In this document: piece by piece, positions 8,932 through 16,525 of the stretch
How the letters are laid out: each line of letters begins with the position of its first letter
Position numbering within the stretch: position 1 is the stretch's first letter
NCBI RefSeq assembly: GCF_000224515.1
Contig: NZ_AGAF01000104.1
Coordinates: forward strand, 21,427 to 85,426
Origin: Desulfosporosinus sp. OT
Lineage (GTDB): Bacteria; Bacillota; Desulfitobacteriia; Desulfitobacteriales; Desulfitobacteriaceae
Reading direction: 5' to 3'
DNA: 64,000 nucleotides
The notes under the pieces: model-generated
The model's input: only the letters and a program-made list of their open reading frames with translations
Databases searched by the model: none
Told to the model about the DNA's origin: nothing
Program-made: the position numbers and the translations under genes

Positions 8932-10140
8932 CTACCGTTTAATGATTTCCTCATAGACCTTCAAAGTCTTTTGGGCGTTGTATTCCCACGTAAATTTGCG
9001 GGTAACCAGCTCTTTCCCCCGACTCCCCATCGCAACAGCTTGCTCCGGATTTCGCAAGAGTCCACGAATCTCCTCTGTAATAGCTAAAACGTCCTTAGGT
9101 GGAACAGCCTTTCCAACCCCCTCTTGAGCGAGAATCTCTGAGATTCCCTCTCCAGTGGTACCGATAATAGGCTTATTGTGGGCCATCGCCTCTAAATATA
9201 CGACCCCAAAGGCTTCATTCCAACTTGGCAGGATAAAAATATCACACTGGGCCATTTCACGCATTGCTTCAGGATGAGGCAAACTTCCCCTGAAGACAAC
9301 ATATTCTTCCAAGCCTAACTCTGCAGTGAGCGCTTCCAACGTTTGTCGTTCCGATCCATCCCCGACAATCCGGTATTCTAAGTCGGGAAATTCCCGGATA
9401 AGCTCTGGAAGTGCCTTTAAAACCATAGCATGCCCTTTATCTGGACGCAGGAATCCAACTGTGAGAAGAATCCGCCGGGATGCTCTGGGTTGATGTTCCC
9501 CATAAGTTCCCTGTGATTCCGGTCGTTGAACCACATCGTCCAGATCGACGCCGTTATAGATAACCCTATATTTCTCAAGCTGGTCCGCCCAACTTTCCAG
9601 ACCATATTGATTTCTGAGCTTATCACTGACTAAAATAACCCTCGACGCATCCTTAAGCGTAGCACGGACACTCTCGGCACAGATACGACTGCGGTTCAAG
9701 GTATAAGCAAAATCCTGACCATGAATCGTGACCACGACCGGGATATTAAACTTCCGACCCAATCTTACGGCTGCAGCTCCATCAGGATGAGCGACATGAG
9801 CATGGATAATATCAACGCCTTGGGCGATTTGTTCTGTGAAAACCTGTTTTATCCCCCAAACAAAGGTTGCCGGGTAGTACTCAAAAAAGAGCGAGCGGGG
9901 AAATTCTAGAACTCGAGGGTGAAAAACGGGAAACCCATCCGGTTGTTCCAAGAGAGGAACCGCAGGGTATCCTCCCCATTTTCCTCGGCCAGCCATAAAT
10001 CCTGGCACCCAGGGTACTGGGGCAACAACCTGGACTTTGACCCCCAGACGAACTAAAGCCTGAGCCTGCTGGCGAACAAAAATCCCACCTAAAGGGCCAA
10101 CGACATTCGGGTACATATGGGAAAGCATTAAAACACGCAT
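8932..10140 (-). CDS. GT4 glycosyltransferase
   Basis: About 402 residues from MRVLMLSHMYPNVVGPLGG, a GT-B fold enzyme. The N-terminal acceptor domain contains DIIHAHVAHPDG. The C-terminal donor domain has TVGFLRPDKGH and the EX7E-type segment SWNEAFGVVYLEAMA. These enzymes are retaining transferases using nucleotide-sugar donors. The ATG at 10140 lies one base after the stop codon of the upstream glycosyltransferase, so this start is better than the longer open frame to 10173. It is 14 bp upstream of the flippase gene. The sugar it adds is unknown. Confidence 0.88.
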   Translation of the reverse strand: MRVLMLSHMYPNVVGPLGGIFVRQQAQALVRLGVKVQVVAPVPWVPGFMAGRGKWGGYPAVPLLEQPDGFPVFHPRVLEFPRSLFFEYYPATFVWGIKQVFTEQIAQGVDIIHAHVAHPDGAAAVRLGRKFNIPVVVTIHGQDFAYTLNRSRICAESVRATLKDASRVILVSDKLRNQYGLESWADQLEKYRVIYNGVDLDDVVQRPESQGTYGEHQPRASRRILLTVGFLRPDKGHAMVLKALPELIREFPDLEYRIVGDGSERQTLEALTAELGLEEYVVFRGSLPHPEAMREMAQCDIFILPSWNEAFGVVYLEAMAHNKPIIGTTGEGISEILAQEGVGKAVPPKDVLAITEEIRGLLRNPEQAVAMGSRGKELVTRKFTWEYNAQKTLKVYEEIIKR

Positions 10141-10141
10141 T

Positions 10142-11272
10142 TTACTGATCCCTCGCTGCCAGAATTCGCTCATAGAGGCTTAAGAGTTTGCTTTGTTCTT
10201 TTTCCCAAGTATATTCTCGATGAAAAGCATCCCAGCCATTTTGCCCGTAACTTAAGGCCTTTTTCGGGTCCTCCACTAACGCACATATATCACGCGCCAG
10301 GCTCTCCGGATCACCAGGTTCTGTAAGTAGGCCGCACTGGTTTTTGGCGATAATCTCTTCGATATAGCCAAAACGAGAGCCAATTACAGGGATACCTGCT
10401 GCCATGTATTCTAGAAGCTTCACTGGGATCGCCTTTTGATAATTTAAGGTCGGAAATAAGGGAACGAGAGCAATCGAGCTCTGAGCCAATATTTCCGGGA
10501 CCTGTTCATAGGGAACTTTACCCCTTAAGCGCACATTTCCCTGTTCTAACCAAGGAGTGAGGTCTGAAAATTCTTGGTCTAAATCTGATACTACCATAGG
10601 GCCTACGAGCTCACAAACTGCTTCGGGATAGTTTTTCCTCACCAGTATCATAGCCCGGAGGATGACTTCGAAACCCCGGTCCCGTTTAATCCCTCCCAGA
10701 TATAAGATGACTGGTGGCTTGAGCTTTTCTGGGCGGGAAAATTTAAACTGCCGCTCAAGGGGATAGTTATGCAAAATTTCTCCCTCAGGGTTTTCTTTCC
10801 GAAAAAGCTCGGCCATATGCCCATTCACCGTAATGATCCCAGCAAAAGATCGTGCCGCCCACTTTTCAACACGGTCGACAATCCCCCCGACAGACTTCCT
10901 CAACGGCTTTGGCAACCAATGACGATTAAGAAGACTATCCCCATAATATTCATGAACATCATAAACTACTGATTTCCGATGCTTGCGGCTCAACAGTAAA
11001 GCCACCGGAATCAAGTCCGGATCATGGAAATGATAAATGTCCGCATTTTCCTGAAGCGCCACGCGGTAGAGTGTTTTTAAGCGCCAGATCCGATCAGTCC
11101 GAGAGGAAAGCGGGGGGACTGAGTGAATCCGAATGCCTTCCTTCACTTCAGACCTTTCAAATGGGGCAGCAATGACCACTTCATAACCCGCTTCCGCTAG
11201 GCTGCGGGCTTCCTTATGAAATATGCGCTCATCAAAGGGAGAATGTGCCGTAGTTAAGATACAGACTTTCAA
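10142..11272 (-). CDS. GT4 glycosyltransferase
   Basis: This 376-residue GT-B protein begins MKVCILTTAHSPFDERIFHKEARSLAEAG, a pattern common in WecB/TuaC-like and WbnH-like glycosyltransferases. It contains YHFHDPDL in the acceptor domain and a donor domain with LYLGGIKRDRGFE and KLLEYMAAGIPVIGSRFG. It overlaps the upstream Wzy-like gene by 4 bp (ATGA arrangement), which indicates translational coupling. Donor and linkage cannot be inferred. Confidence 0.88.
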   Translation of the reverse strand: MKVCILTTAHSPFDERIFHKEARSLAEAGYEVVIAAPFERSEVKEGIRIHSVPPLSSRTDRIWRLKTLYRVALQENADIYHFHDPDLIPVALLLSRKHRKSVVYDVHEYYGDSLLNRHWLPKPLRKSVGGIVDRVEKWAARSFAGIITVNGHMAELFRKENPEGEILHNYPLERQFKFSRPEKLKPPVILYLGGIKRDRGFEVILRAMILVRKNYPEAVCELVGPMVVSDLDQEFSDLTPWLEQGNVRLRGKVPYEQVPEILAQSSIALVPLFPTLNYQKAIPVKLLEYMAAGIPVIGSRFGYIEEIIAKNQCGLLTEPGDPESLARDICALVEDPKKALSYGQNGWDAFHREYTWEKEQSKLLSLYERILAARDQ

Positions 11273-12603
11273 TCGCTTTCCCCTTCTGTTCTGTAGATTA
11301 AGCCCATGAAAAGAGCCACCAAGGTCATTAACTGAAGATTGTAGAATGCCCCTGCGGTAAGGTTATATACGAATATCACCAGCGTTGCTGCCACAAAAGC
11401 AATCGCTAATAACGTTTTGCTCTCCCGTATCCCAGGTTCAGAGGCATAAAAATTAAACAACCTTACCCTTCGCCAAGCCGCTTTAGCAGGTCGGAGGAAA
11501 AGCCAAAGGTACATTGCTAAACCAATAACACCATAACGTCTTGTTATTAAGGCATATTCATCATCGACCAAAGTGGTCATTTTATCTTTAGCAGTACCCC
11601 AGCCTAAGACGGGAGATTGTTTAATATATCCCCAAGCATCTCCCATTTGTATTAAATGCCCTATAACTGATGTGCTCTTATCAATGTCGGTTGCCTCTCT
11701 CATCCGAGACGTAAAGCCTCGCGGTGAGGTGTAAAATATCGTTAAAGTTAAAATAAATAAAAGGCTTACTTTAATGAGGATTTCCTTTTTAAAATGGAAT
11801 TTAAATATGGCCCAGAGACTTAAGAAGGTCAGTACCACCGCCGTCGCCAAGAAGGCTGTTCTGGAAATGGTCATAAGTGTCAGTTTTAAAGCTAACCCCG
11901 TTGCAACAAAAAGAATCGCAGCCCTTGAACGATCATTTCTCTGGAAATAAAACCAGGTCACAAATAAGGTCATCGTCAAAACAGACACAATGCCCATAAC
12001 ATTAGGGTTATCAAAGGTCCCTAAGACGCGAGGCGGATTAGCATCCACTAAGTTATTCAAATGGGACTGGGCAAAAAAGGGAGTTAACCACGCATTAACA
12101 TTGGCCACATTCAAAAGTTGACTCCACGCTAGTAACAGAATAAAGCCAAATCCTATGAGGAATGCTTTCCGCAATACACTAAACTCAGCTTCCTGTAAAT
12201 CTAAGGAAAGCGCTAGCGTGATAACTAAATAGTATTTTGCAAGAGTGACGCCTTCCATTACGTCCCTGATTCCAAAAGGCACATTGAGGAAAATCACGCC
12301 AAAAAGATTGGAGATAATGATCGACGCCAAAAAAAGCAAAAAAACCTTTGTTACCGCCCTCAGACCCTTGCGCTGCCCTTCATGGTAAGACAATTCGATA
12401 TCGTAAACCGAGCGAGACCGACGTGTTAACCGGAGGAGCAAATTGATGGCAAAGGCTCCAAAAATAAGCGCATCATCTAATCGAACATGCGGCAAATTGG
12501 AGTGAATCTCAAACGATGGCAAGATCATAGCGGACAACATTATAGCGATTATGAGTAGTAACTTATTTGGGTTAGTGCGAGTAACCCCTATGTTCCAAAA
12601 CAT
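11269..12603 (-). CDS. O-antigen polymerase/ligase-like membrane protein (Wzy)
   Basis: A 444-residue protein with about ten or more membrane helices and the family pattern QSPVLGWGTAKDKM after a long hydrophilic loop. A DNPNVMGIVSVLTM segment is also typical. Because it is embedded among the core glycosyltransferases and the sugar-nucleotide genes, it is the better candidate for the repeat-unit polymerase. The paralogue at 2990-4399 may attach the glycan or polymerise a second glycan. It starts 20 bp after the aminotransferase stop and overlaps the next glycosyltransferase by 4 bp. Confidence 0.8.
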   Translation of the reverse strand: MFWNIGVTRTNPNKLLLIIAIMLSAMILPSFEIHSNLPHVRLDDALIFGAFAINLLLRLTRRSRSVYDIELSYHEGQRKGLRAVTKVFLLFLASIIISNLFGVIFLNVPFGIRDVMEGVTLAKYYLVITLALSLDLQEAEFSVLRKAFLIGFGFILLLAWSQLLNVANVNAWLTPFFAQSHLNNLVDANPPRVLGTFDNPNVMGIVSVLTMTLFVTWFYFQRNDRSRAAILFVATGLALKLTLMTISRTAFLATAVVLTFLSLWAIFKFHFKKEILIKVSLLFILTLTIFYTSPRGFTSRMREATDIDKSTSVIGHLIQMGDAWGYIKQSPVLGWGTAKDKMTTLVDDEYALITRRYGVIGLAMYLWLFLRPAKAAWRRVRLFNFYASEPGIRESKTLLAIAFVAATLVIFVYNLTAGAFYNLQLMTLVALFMGLIYRTEGESD

Positions 12604-12622
12604 CTCTCTCCTCCTTGCTTGC

Positions 12623-13714
12623 CTAACCTTTAACTAATGCTGCGATCTCAAGTTGTTGTTCGAGGCTCAATTCAGGATAACATGGGATTGCAAGGGCTTG
12701 TTCACAAGCTTTTTCTGCTACCGGGAAGTCTCCAACTTCATATCCAAGGGCACTAAAGGCCTTTTGCAAGTGAAGTGGAACGGGATAATAGACGGCATTA
12801 GCCACACCGCCTGCCTTTAAACGCTCCATTAGAACTTTACGTTCCTCCGTTCGGAGCACATATAAGTGATAGATAGGCAATGCCTGGGAATCCCGACCAG
12901 GAAGTTGAACCGCCGCATCGGCAAGAAGTTGATCATAAACCTTGGCTTTTTCCCGTCGGCCTTCATTCCATTGGTCGAGGTAGCGGAGCTTAACTCTTAA
13001 AATAGCGGCTTGAATCTCATCAAGGCGACTGTTATAACCGATTTCATCGTGGTAATACTTCGTTTTACAGCCGTGAAAACGAAGTATCCTGAGTTGCGCG
13101 GCCAAATCTTCGTCATTTGTAACAATCATCCCGCCATCCCCATAGGCTCCCAGGTTCTTCGTCGGAAAGAAGCTAAAGGTTGAGGCATGTCCAATCGAAC
13201 CAGCCTTTTTACCCCGATACTCCGCTCCAATCGCTTGAGCGGCATCCTCAATAACTTTAAGGTCGTGGCGTGAAGCTATTTCCATGATTTTCTCAACATC
13301 CAACATCTGACCAAAAATATGTACCGCAATAATCGCTTTTGTCCGAGGGGTTATTTTCTCTTCGAGTAGGGTTAGATCCATGTTAAGTGTCACCGGGTCA
13401 ATATCTACGAATACTGGTTTTGCACCTACCTGAGCAATCGTTTCTGCCGATGCAAAAAACGTAAACGGTGTAGTGATCACTTCATCTCCCGGCCCTATTC
13501 CAAACGCTTTAAGCGTAAGCACCAGTGCATCTGTACCGTTGGCGACCGCAACAGCGTCCTTGGTCCCGCAGTAAGCCGCGATCTCTTTTTCTAGCGTCTT
13601 CATTTCTGGGCCTAGTATATAGACCGATGAATCCAGTACGTTAAAGATGGCCTGATCAAGTTCATCTTTTATCGTCAGGTATTGAGCCTTAAGATCTAAA
13701 AGTGGAATACCCAT
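12623..13714 (-). CDS. wbpE: DegT/DnrJ/EryC1 sugar aminotransferase (WbpE type)
   Basis: About 363 residues from MGIPLLDLKAQY, a PLP-dependent type I-fold enzyme. The Schiff-base lysine lies in FSFFPTKNLGAYGDGG, and the cofactor loops ANGTDAL and EDAAQAIGAEY are present. WbpE aminates the 3-keto sugar made by WbpA and WbpB, giving UDP-2-acetamido-3-amino-glucuronic acid with glutamate as donor. The frame stays open up to 13816, but the extra 34 residues (rich in RTVP) are read through a repeat and are not protein-like. The ATG at 13714 has a GAAGGGGAAG ribosome site. Confidence 0.88.
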   Translation of the reverse strand: MGIPLLDLKAQYLTIKDELDQAIFNVLDSSVYILGPEMKTLEKEIAAYCGTKDAVAVANGTDALVLTLKAFGIGPGDEVITTPFTFFASAETIAQVGAKPVFVDIDPVTLNMDLTLLEEKITPRTKAIIAVHIFGQMLDVEKIMEIASRHDLKVIEDAAQAIGAEYRGKKAGSIGHASTFSFFPTKNLGAYGDGGMIVTNDEDLAAQLRILRFHGCKTKYYHDEIGYNSRLDEIQAAILRVKLRYLDQWNEGRREKAKVYDQLLADAAVQLPGRDSQALPIYHLYVLRTEERKVLMERLKAGGVANAVYYPVPLHLQKAFSALGYEVGDFPVAEKACEQALAIPCYPELSLEQQLEIAALVKG

Positions 13715-13757
13715 ATTAATCTTCCCCTTCTTTTCAAATTTATTATCTGCGGGAGGA

Positions 13758-13818
13758 GGGACGGTTCTTGCTTGCATCCTTAGTTGCATCCAAGCAGGGA
13801 CGGTTCTTAGTTGCATCC
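13758..13818 (+). repeat. Two GGGACGGTTCTTGC-type repeat units
   Basis: Two copies of GGGACGGTTCTT, each followed by TTGCATCC, lie head to tail just before wbpE. Inverted copies are found at 14191-14259. Short repeats with this core are scattered through many clostridial genomes (recalled, not checked). The pair encloses an 81-residue reading frame and a structured stretch, so the whole 13.76-14.26 kb block may be a mobile unit. Confidence 0.7.
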
Positions 13819-13820
13819 TA

Positions 13821-14066
13821 TTAAGTAATCCGACTTCCTACCAACCATTTGCCCTTCTTGCTTATTATCACTTGTTGACCATACTCCTTACGGAGAGAGG
13901 TAGGCTCCAAGTTGCCGTCACTGTATCGTTGTATAACGCACCAAGACCTATGACCTCGGGGTGCCATAGTAATCTTGCCAAATCGATTACCATAATATTG
14001 CCTTCTGCTTCGGTTCACAGCATCGGCCAACCCATTTAGGATTTCGAGGCTCAATATCTTCATCAT
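13821..14066 (-). CDS. Hypothetical 81-residue basic protein inside a repeat-bounded block
   Basis: I do not recognise this protein. It is short, has many Arg and Lys residues (RSRRQYYGNR, PRGHRSW) and ends VGSRIT. No signal peptide, membrane helix or known motif is seen. Two ATGs, at 14066 and 14063, are possible starts; no strong ribosome site precedes them. It lies between inverted copies of the GGGACGGTTCTTGC repeat, and upstream of it is a GC-rich stretch able to form several hairpins. It could be cargo of a small mobile element or a remnant of a longer gene. Confidence 0.35.
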   Translation of the reverse strand: MMKILSLEILNGLADAVNRSRRQYYGNRFGKITMAPRGHRSWCVIQRYSDGNLEPTSLRKEYGQQVIISKKGKWLVGSRIT

Positions 14067-14190
14067 GAGCTTTCGGCCCGTTACCTAACCGGCCTACGCT
14101 TAAACCATCTAGTTACCTAGCTGGCTACCGGCGGTTGGCTAAACTTTACCGAGCGGGAATCACACCCGCTATACATTGCGACCTATGCTT
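14067..14190 (-). other. Structured stretch upstream of the 81-residue frame
   Basis: Read on the minus strand, this 124-bp stretch can form nested stems: GGCCGGTTA with TAACGGGCC, CTAG-GTAA-CTAG with a GNRA-like loop, and AGCGGG with CCCGCT. The pairing density suggests a structured RNA, or a hairpin-rich mobile-element end. I could not match it to a riboswitch class. A distant likeness to group II intron domain I is possible but not established. Confidence 0.3.
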
Positions 14191-14259
14191 GGACGCAAGA
14201 ACCGTCCCCACCTGCACAACGCCAAAAAGGGGGAGAGAGAACCGTCCCCACTTGCGTCC
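14191..14259 (-). repeat. Inverted copies of the GGGACGGTTCTTGC repeat
   Basis: GGACGCAAGAACCGTCCCC starts at 14191, and a second AACCGTCCCC followed by a CTTGCGTCC end lies about 40 bp further on. They are reverse-complement copies of the units at 13758-13818. The same motif is read as RTVP-type peptide in open frames through it, so those frames should not be called genes. Confidence 0.7.
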
Positions 14260-14273
14260 GAAACACTTCCTCC

Positions 14274-15119
14274 CTATAGAAGTTCTTCTTCCGGGACCTC
14301 CCGAAGGTCTTTTGCCGGGAACCCTTTCATGACACGTTTTTCTGTCGTATCTTTGGTAACTAAAGCCCCTGCGGCCACAAAGGTCTCCGGAGCAACCTTC
14401 ACGCCGGGTAAGAGGATAGACCCTCCACCAATGCGGGCCCCCCGCTGAATTGTCGGACCCTTGATCGATTTAAATCGTTTTTCTGTACGTCCCATGAAGT
14501 TATCATTGGTCGTCGTGACCATGGGGGCTATAAAGACCCGCTCTTCGAGTTCCATATAAGCTGTGATATATGAACCGGTCTGAATCTTGGTGAACGCACC
14601 AATCTTGGTATCATTTTCAACGGCTACTCCGCTTCCGATGACCACGTTTTGGCCAATCGAGCATCTCTCCCTGACGACAGCTCCGTCGCCAACAAAGGTA
14701 TTATCCGCATAGCTCGTACCTGCATAGAGAACAGCAGAACACCCGACCGTGAACCCACTCCCCATCTTGAGAGGTGGCAAATCCGCTTGTGCTTTAACGG
14801 TACTTGTCGCTGCAGCTTTTGGTAACCGTCCGATTGAGGAATTACTACCGATAAAGCCATCATCTCCGAGCTCAGCTTGCGGATAAATTGTGGTATGATC
14901 TCCGATGCGGGCTCGGCTGCCTAATTTCCCTCCTGCTCCGATACTGACATAGTTGCCCAGCTCGCATCCCGCCCCAACCTGAGCTCCCTCACCCAGAACA
15001 CAACCAACTCCCAAGACCACATTTTCCCCTAGCACGACATGCTCCCCGATCACACAAAACGGACCAACTGTTACGCTTTCTGGAACAGTCGCACTTGAGG
15101 CGATCACATGATGATTCAT
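14274..15119 (-). CDS. Hexapeptide-repeat acyltransferase (WbpD-like, extended)
   Basis: This 281-residue protein is a left-handed beta-helix with repeated [LIV]GxxxxI hexapeptides over most of its length (for example VTVGPFCVIGEHVVLGENVV). In the Wbp pathway an acyltransferase of this fold N-acetylates the 3-amino group of the UDP-sugar made by the aminotransferase. The location between wbpB- and wbpE-type genes supports that role. It is longer than typical WbpD (about 190 residues) because of an added N-terminal helix section. A good ribosome site (GAAAGGAGC) precedes the ATG. Another acetyl acceptor is possible. Confidence 0.75.
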   Translation of the reverse strand: MNHHVIASSATVPESVTVGPFCVIGEHVVLGENVVLGVGCVLGEGAQVGAGCELGNYVSIGAGGKLGSRARIGDHTTIYPQAELGDDGFIGSNSSIGRLPKAAATSTVKAQADLPPLKMGSGFTVGCSAVLYAGTSYADNTFVGDGAVVRERCSIGQNVVIGSGVAVENDTKIGAFTKIQTGSYITAYMELEERVFIAPMVTTTNDNFMGRTEKRFKSIKGPTIQRGARIGGGSILLPGVKVAPETFVAAGALVTKDTTEKRVMKGFPAKDLREVPEEELL

Positions 15120-15169
15120 AGTATTTGCTCCTTTCGTAAAATTCTACATTCATTGGCAGTCGTTGTTCG

Positions 15170-15178
15170 TGGTATAAT
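15170..15178 (+). promoter_or_regulatory. Extended -10 promoter element
   Basis: TGGTATAAT on the plus strand is a perfect extended -10 (TGn plus TATAAT). It lies about 80 bp before a small plus-strand reading frame with a GGAGG ribosome site. A -35 box is weak, as is common for extended -10 promoters. It points against the surrounding minus-strand operon. Confidence 0.4.
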
Positions 15179-15255
15179 GATCCACAAAGAGAGGGGTCTT
15201 TTCGGACTAACCAAGGATATTTCCTTGATACAATAAAATAACGGAGGAATTACTG

Positions 15256-15375
15256 ATGGGAAAAAGATCTAGGAACACAAAGCTATATACCTCTAGTACG
15301 CATCCACTTACTCAGCAGCCATCGGAAACACAACTGGCTCTTTCGTCTCCTGGCATTTATATATCGCCAAGATAA
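15256..15375 (+). CDS. Possible small protein, 39 residues, antisense to the wbpB 3' end
   Basis: The frame starts with ATG at 15256, 8 bp after a GGAGG ribosome site, and an extended -10 lies about 80 bp upstream. The peptide is basic at its N-terminus (MGKRSRNTK) and Ser/Thr/Pro-rich after that. It has no known domain. Its last 68 bp overlap the end of wbpB on the opposite strand. It could be a real small gene, or a broken 5' end of a gene whose remainder was lost. Only the expression signals support it. Confidence 0.35.
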   Translation: MGKRSRNTKLYTSSTHPLTQQPSETQLALSSPGIYISPR

Positions 15376-16354
15376 TTTCGAGTGCTTTGCGCCCTTCTTC
15401 CCCGGGGATAGCTGGTTCTCTATCTTCTCGAATTGCCTGAATAAGATCCAATATTAGCTCTCTATGCCCAAAGCCGTATACTGTCGGGGGATCACCTTCC
15501 TGGCTGGCGAAAATCTCCTGTTTTTCTTCCACGCTGTCAGGTAATTCCCAAACTTCGATTCGGTTTACTGCGATTCCGCCAACAATGACTGATCCCGTTT
15601 CGCCAAAGACATTTAAGGTTTCTTCAATATTTTTAGGATAGATAGTTGAGGCCGCTTCAATCAGCCCTATGGCGCCACTTTTAAATTTAATAACAGCTGC
15701 GCCCATATCTTCCATTTCAATTTTGCGCATAAAGGTCGCCGTGTATCCAAAAACAGATTCCACTGGCCCAAAGGTCCACTGTAAAAGGTCAATATTATGA
15801 ATGGACTGATTCATGAGTACTCCACCGTCTTGAAGCTTCGTCCCACGCCAAGGTGCTTGGGTATAATAATTGTCGTTCCGATTCCAACGCACGGTGGCCT
15901 GCCCATGAGTTAATTTACCAAAACGACCATCCTCTAAGGCTTGGCGAAGGAGTTTAATCGAATCATTAAAGCGGTTTTGATGAATAACACCTAATTTAAC
16001 ACCTGCTTTGTGACAGGCTTCAATCATCGCATCTGCAGTTTTCAAAGTCATAGCCATAGGCTTTTCAACCAGGACATGCTTACCTGCTTCGGCTGCAGCA
16101 ATCCCGATTTCGGCATGCAAACCACTCGGTGTCGCTATGGTGATAACATCAATGTCAGTCCTCTTCAGCATTTCCAGATAGTCAGTATAAGGCTCTGCTT
16201 TGTATTTGTCGGCGAAGGCCTGGGCCAGCTCCGGCACGATATCGCAGACCGCAATCAGTTCTGCCTCTGGAAGCGCTACAATGGACTCCGCATGTTTTGG
16301 GGCAATCCGCCCACACCCAATAATAGCAAACCGAATCTTTTTCTCTCCATTCAT
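15308..16354 (-). CDS. wbpB: Gfo/Idh/MocA-family UDP-sugar 3-dehydrogenase (WbpB type)
   Basis: About 348 residues with an N-terminal NAD-binding Rossmann fold (FAIIGCGRIAPKHAESI), the catalytic-site motif VLVEKPMAMTL, and a C-terminal GFO/IDH domain containing GGVLMNQSIHNID. WbpB oxidises the 3-hydroxyl of UDP-GlcNAcA so that WbpE can aminate it. The ATG at 16354 is chosen; the open frame begins with TTG at 16366. No strong ribosome site is visible; a run of GAAAA repeats (minus strand) precedes the gene. Confidence 0.85.
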   Translation of the reverse strand: MNGEKKIRFAIIGCGRIAPKHAESIVALPEAELIAVCDIVPELAQAFADKYKAEPYTDYLEMLKRTDIDVITIATPSGLHAEIGIAAAEAGKHVLVEKPMAMTLKTADAMIEACHKAGVKLGVIHQNRFNDSIKLLRQALEDGRFGKLTHGQATVRWNRNDNYYTQAPWRGTKLQDGGVLMNQSIHNIDLLQWTFGPVESVFGYTATFMRKIEMEDMGAAVIKFKSGAIGLIEAASTIYPKNIEETLNVFGETGSVIVGGIAVNRIEVWELPDSVEEKQEIFASQEGDPPTVYGFGHRELILDLIQAIREDREPAIPGEEGRKALEIILAIYKCQETKEPVVFPMAAE

Positions 16355-16448
16355 ACTAGTCAACAACTCTTTTCTTTTCTTTTCTTTTCTTTTTCTTCAC
16401 ATTTCCAACGTCAGATGTTGTTTGGAAAAACGACATCGCACAATATAT

Positions 16449-16484
16449 AGGTTTAAGGGGAATCTGGCGATTCCCCTTAAACCT
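16449..16484 (-). terminator. Strong hairpin between wbpA and wbpB
   Basis: AGGTTTAAGGGGAATC pairs with its exact complement across a four-base loop. No long T-run follows on the minus strand, so it may act as a partial terminator or an mRNA-stabilising hairpin inside the operon. Confidence 0.5.
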
Positions 16485-16525
16485 GTGTATTTAATATAAG
16501 CTTCAAAGTCACAAATTATATTCAA

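Noticed and set aside
13715-13816. N-terminal extension of the WbpE-type aminotransferase
   Set aside because: The extra residues are read through GGGACGGTTCT repeats and do not match the family.
14067-14190. Group II intron or c-di-GMP riboswitch
   Set aside because: Some stems look alike, but I could not place the conserved core of either; kept only as a structured stretch.
14135-14448. Plus-strand frames with Arg-Thr-Val-Pro stretches
   Set aside because: They run through repeats and antisense to the hexapeptide acyltransferase.
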